From NCBI GenBank assembly GCA_030560485.1, contig JAKTTS010000115.1:1-34569 (forward strand): a stretch of 34,569 bases of DNA, written 5' to 3'. Of the stretch, positions 31,410 to 34,569 are shown piece after piece. The stretch's first letter is position 1. Every line of letters starts with the position of its first letter. Below the pieces are notes generated by a model that saw nothing but the letters and a program-made list of their open reading frames with translations, searched no databases and had not been told where the DNA came from. A program made the translations under genes and the position numbers. The stretch is from Ascoidea tarda (nom. inval.). Lineage: Eukaryota > Ascomycota > Saccharomycetes > Ascoideales > Ascoideaceae.

Positions 31410-32735
31410 TTAAATATTATGAGCTTTATAGGTTGTTCTTAACTTAGAAAAGTAACTATCTCTATCGATATAACAACCCTTTAGCCATCTTTTGCTACCA
31501 ACTTCATCAACAAACTCAGTTCTTGCATGCAAGATTCTTCTGTTGTCAAAGATAACAGCTTCACCAGCTTCTAATCTCAATTTGTATTGATTTTCTGGGT
31601 TATTGATGAAATTTTCAAAGATTTTTAAACCTCTATGGAAGTCTCTGAATAAGTATCTATCACCTGAATCCTTTGCAGATTGATAATTATCAATTTTACC
31701 ATGATCTTTAAAATCACCAATTTTTCTTAGTGGAGAGGTAATACCGAACTCAAAAGGAGCTTGGAATGGGGGAGAGTAATTAATTTCTGTGATTTCAGCC
31801 AAATTAGTTAAAGGATCGATTTTATTTTGGTCTTCGACTATTAAAGGTCTTGAATAGAAATAGTGATGGCCATCGTTATTGTAATGGTAGTTAATTGGAA
31901 CGTTGCAAAGGGCAAAGTAACCATGAGGATCCTTTTCCATGACGTATCTTGCTGCATTAAAAGCATCAACAAAGATTGATTCACCACCTTCAACTTTATT
32001 GTTGATTGAATGCAAGAGTTGTAAACCTGGTGGAGATTCATAGTACATCAAGTCCATGTGAAGAATGATTTCCTTTGAGGAATAGGCTATATTTTTAGGA
32101 GTTGGAACAGATCTTACATCAAATAATCTTCCCCAAAAGGTTTCCTTAATGTAGCCAATTTTTTTAGCAATTTTTTCAATGTATGGGTCTTCAGTGTCGC
32201 CAATTTCAATGTCCTTTGGAATATTATTAATAAATGTCAAACCGAATTTATTCAAGTTGATTAAAGAATTCAAAAAGGCCTTATCTTTATTTTCCAAGTA
32301 ACTAATATAGTCATAATATAAGACTCTATGAGGCTTGAGCAATTTCTTCAAGTCCCAAAATTCCACTCTATCTTCATAGTATTTGCCAGATTTTCTGTTC
32401 TCGTCAGAGGAGTATTTTCTCAAGAAGGACTCAGGATAAACAGATTCATTCTTGTCGCTCCAATTAATCTTGATCACAAATTCATTAAGAGATTTGTCAA
32501 AGTAGATTTCCGGTTCCTTTGCTGGAATTAAATCCTTTGGAATCGAAGATGTGGTGAACAATTTTTGGCCAGAAACAGGGTCGAATGCATCAGGGGAGGT
32601 GGAGGAGTCCCTTAAGAAGACATTGCTGAAATTGACAATGTCAGGAACGCTGTAGTCCTCGTTGTCGATAAAGGTGATTGAGGTGACCTTATCGTTGTAG
32701 AAGTTGATTTTCAAGGTGGGTTTGTTGGCAGTCAT
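31410..32735 (-). CDS. Gamma-butyrobetaine / trimethyllysine dioxygenase family protein (Fe(II)/2-oxoglutarate)
   Basis: 441 residues from the ATG at 32735; the frame is open further up, but only to a GTG at 32792, so 32735 is chosen. The family hydroxylates trimethyllysine or gamma-butyrobetaine in carnitine synthesis using iron, 2-oxoglutarate and oxygen. The iron triad is clear: His226 and Asp228 (HMDLMYYESPPGLQLLHS) and His403 (RRILHARTEF), with RWLKGCYIDRDS following as the 2-oxoglutarate Arg region. EGGESIFVDAF and GYIKETFWGRLFDV are also family segments. The N-terminal domain keeps the fold's FLRD...PVSGQKLF stretch, but the Cys ligands of its zinc site appear as Ser45, Ser47 and Ala50, and the His as Asn96. 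No clear presequence is seen, which favours a cytosolic butyrobetaine dioxygenase; in the substrate cage Trp and Phe stand where human BBOX1 has Tyr177 and Trp181, so the substrate stays open. A TATA box lies 104 nt upstream. Confidence 0.88.
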   Translation of the reverse strand: MTANKPTLKINFYNDKVTSITFIDNEDYSVPDIVNFSNVFLRDSSTSPDAFDPVSGQKLFTTSSIPKDLIPAKEPEIYFDKSLNEFVIKINWSDKNESVYPESFLRKYSSDENRKSGKYYEDRVEFWDLKKLLKPHRVLYYDYISYLENKDKAFLNSLINLNKFGLTFINNIPKDIEIGDTEDPYIEKIAKKIGYIKETFWGRLFDVRSVPTPKNIAYSSKEIILHMDLMYYESPPGLQLLHSINNKVEGGESIFVDAFNAARYVMEKDPHGYFALCNVPINYHYNNDGHHYFYSRPLIVEDQNKIDPLTNLAEITEINYSPPFQAPFEFGITSPLRKIGDFKDHGKIDNYQSAKDSGDRYLFRDFHRGLKIFENFINNPENQYKLRLEAGEAVIFDNRRILHARTEFVDEVGSKRWLKGCYIDRDSYFSKLRTTYKAHNI

Positions 32736-32838
32736 TGTGGCAGAAGAAGAGAGGAAAAGAAGAAGAGAGGAAGTGGTGGTGTGTTGAATCACTGAAGAAG
32801 CAGCACAATAGACAATTCCAGTCCATCGCAGTGAATGG

Positions 32839-32846
32839 TATTTATA
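32839..32846 (-). promoter_or_regulatory. TATA box (TATAAATA) of the dioxygenase gene
   Basis: TATAAATA on the minus strand, 104-111 nt before the ATG at 32735. Confidence 0.6.
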
Positions 32847-32867
32847 CTGTCTGCCTCACGCAACGGG

Positions 32868-32872
32868 CCAAT
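32868..32872 (+). promoter_or_regulatory. CCAAT box
   Basis: CCAAT within GGGCCAATGA, a candidate Hap2/3/5 (NF-Y) site. A second box in the opposite direction (ATTGG, 32976-32980, within GATTGGCTGGG) lies about 105 bp away. Confidence 0.35.
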
Positions 32873-33244
32873 GAAACGGCGCCCTAAGAGCATCGCAAAG
32901 ATCAGCTTCGAGAGACAAATAAAGACATAAACAGCACCAGCACTCGCTTCCCCAGAAAACGCGTGCAGCACGCTGATTGGCTGGGAGCAGCCGCTCGCCC
33001 AGAATCGGCGCTTGTCCAGCGCGGCGGGTGCGGCGAAACACGCGACCCGGACTGCGAGATACGAGCACACATCCGGGAAAGGACGCAAGCCCAGATACGG
33101 TGCAACACAGCCATAATACGGCTCTATTGCGGTTTCAGAAACGGGAGCCTGTGTGGCCCGAGGGTGGAGGGAGGAAAGGGAAGAAGATGGTGAAGAAGGC
33201 CATTAAGAAGATGGTGCAAGTGGCGAAGATGGTGTCTGTGCACC

Positions 33245-34517
33245 ATGGTGGCTCTTTCTGTCTACTCCCAGGCGACTCGAACTGTGCACCTCGATCCCAT
33301 GTTCTTGGGGTATCAACACCTTTGGTTCTGCTTTGCCAATTGGATTTGGCCAGAAGTACTAACTGGACCATTCCTCTAGCGATTCTCCTCTTGAGAAGAT
33401 TGGAAATTTGTTGAGATTAATCGACAACAGTCTTTTGCAATTGCATGGACGCTTGATAATATCGTTGACCAACTATAGTCGTGCTCGAAAGAGAAAATAT
33501 TCCTCTTCAGTGAAGAAGGAAATCAGAGCTAACAATAACAGTCTTGATGCTGACCACAACTCGTATTACTCAAATCTGAAATTGGTTTTCCCAAGTGATT
33601 CTGAGTCTCAGTCTTTGAAGTTCATTCAGTTTTTAAAAGTCTTGAAACTAATTTATCAAAACTTATCTTTGAACCATCTCAGTTTCATCACAAAGAGAGA
33701 TTTATATTATAAAGATGTCTCTCTTTTCAAACACCAATCTATAGTCGATCAGATCATTAAAAACGTATCTCTAAATTTAAATCTATCTTTACTTGATTTA
33801 CATTTATTACCTTCTCAAAAGGGCTTGATTTATCTTTCAAACTTGCTCATTTATTTCGACACAAATAAAACTCAAAACAAAATTCAGAACACAATTTCAA
33901 CTCTAATCCCTCCTTTATTTGATAATATCAAGATAAACATACTCAACACTCATCCGAATATTAACAACAGCAGTAACAATAATAATAATAATATATTTTT
34001 AATCATTGTCGAAAAAGAAGCCGTTTATAACACAATAATCAACTATTCATCTCTAATAAACAAACTAAACTCAATAGTAGTAACCGCTAAGGGCTATCCT
34101 GATAATTTAACTAACAATTTCTTGTTAAATTTGTCTACTTCTTATAAAAACATTCATCTTTTAAGTTTTTTCGATTCTGATCCTTATGGCATTAATATTT
34201 TCTTGAATTATAAAAAAATCATTAAAAATTTGATCTATATTGGTGTATCAATCACTGATTATTTTAATACTTCTACCGGTGATTACCTAGATTTACCTCA
34301 AAGAGATTTTGTTTTTGCTAAAAATTTATTATTAAATTTATCATCCAACAAATCAACAATTCAATTTACTGATAAAAATGATAAATCCATTAAAAAAATT
34401 AAAATTGAATTACAAAGACAATTATTTTTTGCTAAAAAATGTGAAATGAATGTTGTCACAAGTAATGAGTCCTCTTTTTCAACAAATAACTTGCCTCTTT
34501 CCAATAAAACTCATAAC

Positions 34518-34569
<52 letters not shown>
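33245..34569 (+). CDS. SPO11: Spo11, meiotic DNA double-strand break protein; spliced, 3' end outside the window
   Basis: Spo11 is the topoisomerase VI A-like protein that cuts DNA to begin meiotic recombination. Proposed exon 1 is 33245-33309 and exon 2 is 33380 to beyond the end; 418 residues are visible. The core is unmistakable: TKRDLYYKDVSLFKHQSIVD (5Y-CAP domain, catalytic Tyr132), IIVEKEAV (metal Glu233) and FFDSDPYGINIFLNY (Asp287, Asp289 of the Toprim domain), then LPQRDFVFAKNL and LQRQLFFAKKCEMN. S. cerevisiae has Tyr135, Glu233, Asp288 and Asp290, so the numbering agrees within three residues and supports the proposed start. A short poly-Asn insert precedes the Toprim strand. Family members end soon after the KKxEMN segment; here at least 39 more residues follow, Ser-rich and then poly-Asn, leaving the window. 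Exon 1 is the least certain part. Confidence 0.93.
33310..33379 (+). other. SPO11 intron (70 nt) with a nonconsensus donor
   Basis: Branch point TACTAAC at 33357-33363 and acceptor TAG at 33377-33379 are consensus. Exon 2's frame is blocked upstream by a TAA that lies within the branch point, so an intron is needed. The best donor is GTATCA at 33310, in phase with the ATG at 33245 (Gly codon split 2+1). If retained, the frame from 33245 ends at the TAG that is the acceptor itself, after 44 codons. Confidence 0.65.
34518..34569. repeat. (AAT)n microsatellite at the right edge
   Basis: At least 17 AAT triplets in frame as poly-Asn in the SPO11 C-terminal extension, running to the last base of the window. 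Confidence 0.97.

Larger units (their letters stand above)
32736..33244. promoter_or_regulatory. Divergent, GC-rich promoter region between dioxygenase gene and SPO11
   Basis: 509 bp separate the two ATGs. It holds a TATA box for the minus gene, CCAAT boxes in both directions and a GC-rich core (about 32860-33130). The GCGGCGGG stretch near 33017 is close to, but not, the URS1 core GGCGGC expected before meiotic genes. Frames of 70-145 codons across it on both strands are GC-rich artefacts without homology that I can see. Confidence 0.55.

Noticed and set aside
32736-32792. Upstream extension of the dioxygenase frame by 19 residues
   Set aside because: The extension begins with GTG, not ATG; the first ATG is at 32735.
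33262-33340. Minus-strand GTTCGAGTC resembling a tRNA B box
   Set aside because: The flanking bases do not pair as a T stem and no acceptor or anticodon arm can be built; the sequence is better explained as SPO11 exon 1 and intron.
33187-33414. Alternative SPO11 first exon from the ATGs at 33187 or 33229
   Set aside because: With the GTATCA donor these ATGs give the wrong phase for exon 2; the ATG at 33245 fits.

Overview
The window looks like nuclear DNA of an AT-rich budding yeast (Saccharomycotina). The reasons are a eukaryotic tRNA-Asp(GUC), single short introns near gene 5' ends with TACTAAC branch points, proteins rich in poly-Asn and Ser, and a gene set of yeast type (RCF2, a NUDE/NDL1 homologue, CQD2/MCP2, MON2, an EGO2-like gene, a carnitine-pathway-type dioxygenase, SPO11). 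The species cannot be fixed. CTG codons are too scarce at alignable positions to decide the genetic code. Both ends of the window are (AAT)n runs inside poly-Asn coding tracts, so this may be a whole contig broken at microsatellites.

Layout. 1-1180: 3' part of an unidentified Ser/Asn-rich gene with an apparent frameshift. 1782-1853: tRNA-Asp on the minus strand. 1.85-4.13 kb: no supported gene. 4132-4836 (minus): a Ser/Asn-rich protein. 4.84-8.09 kb: a long gap with a GC-rich island. 8090-19770: a plus-strand block of RCF2, NUDE/NDL1-like, CQD2 and MON2 (with one intron). 19.77-23.84 kb: gap. 23845-24546: a second Ser/Asn-rich protein, a distant paralogue of the one at 4132-4836. 24.5-28.8 kb: gap. 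28790-29338: a spliced EGO2-like roadblock gene. 31410-32735 (minus): a gamma-butyrobetaine/trimethyllysine dioxygenase-family gene. 33245 to the right end: SPO11, spliced and running off the window.

The genes are not one pathway. Themes are mitochondria (Rcf2, Cqd2), endosome/vacuole traffic and TORC1 signalling (Mon2, Ego2-like), dynein (NUDE) and meiosis (Spo11). The points most worth a second look are: a meiotic intron in SPO11 with a weak 5' splice site and a near-match to the Mer1 enhancer; the paralogue pair, which shares both protein end motifs and an 8-bp CTAATANN tandem array about 55 nt before each start codon; and a dioxygenase whose N-terminal zinc ligands all appear replaced. 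I saw no intact or broken mobile element and no CRISPR array.
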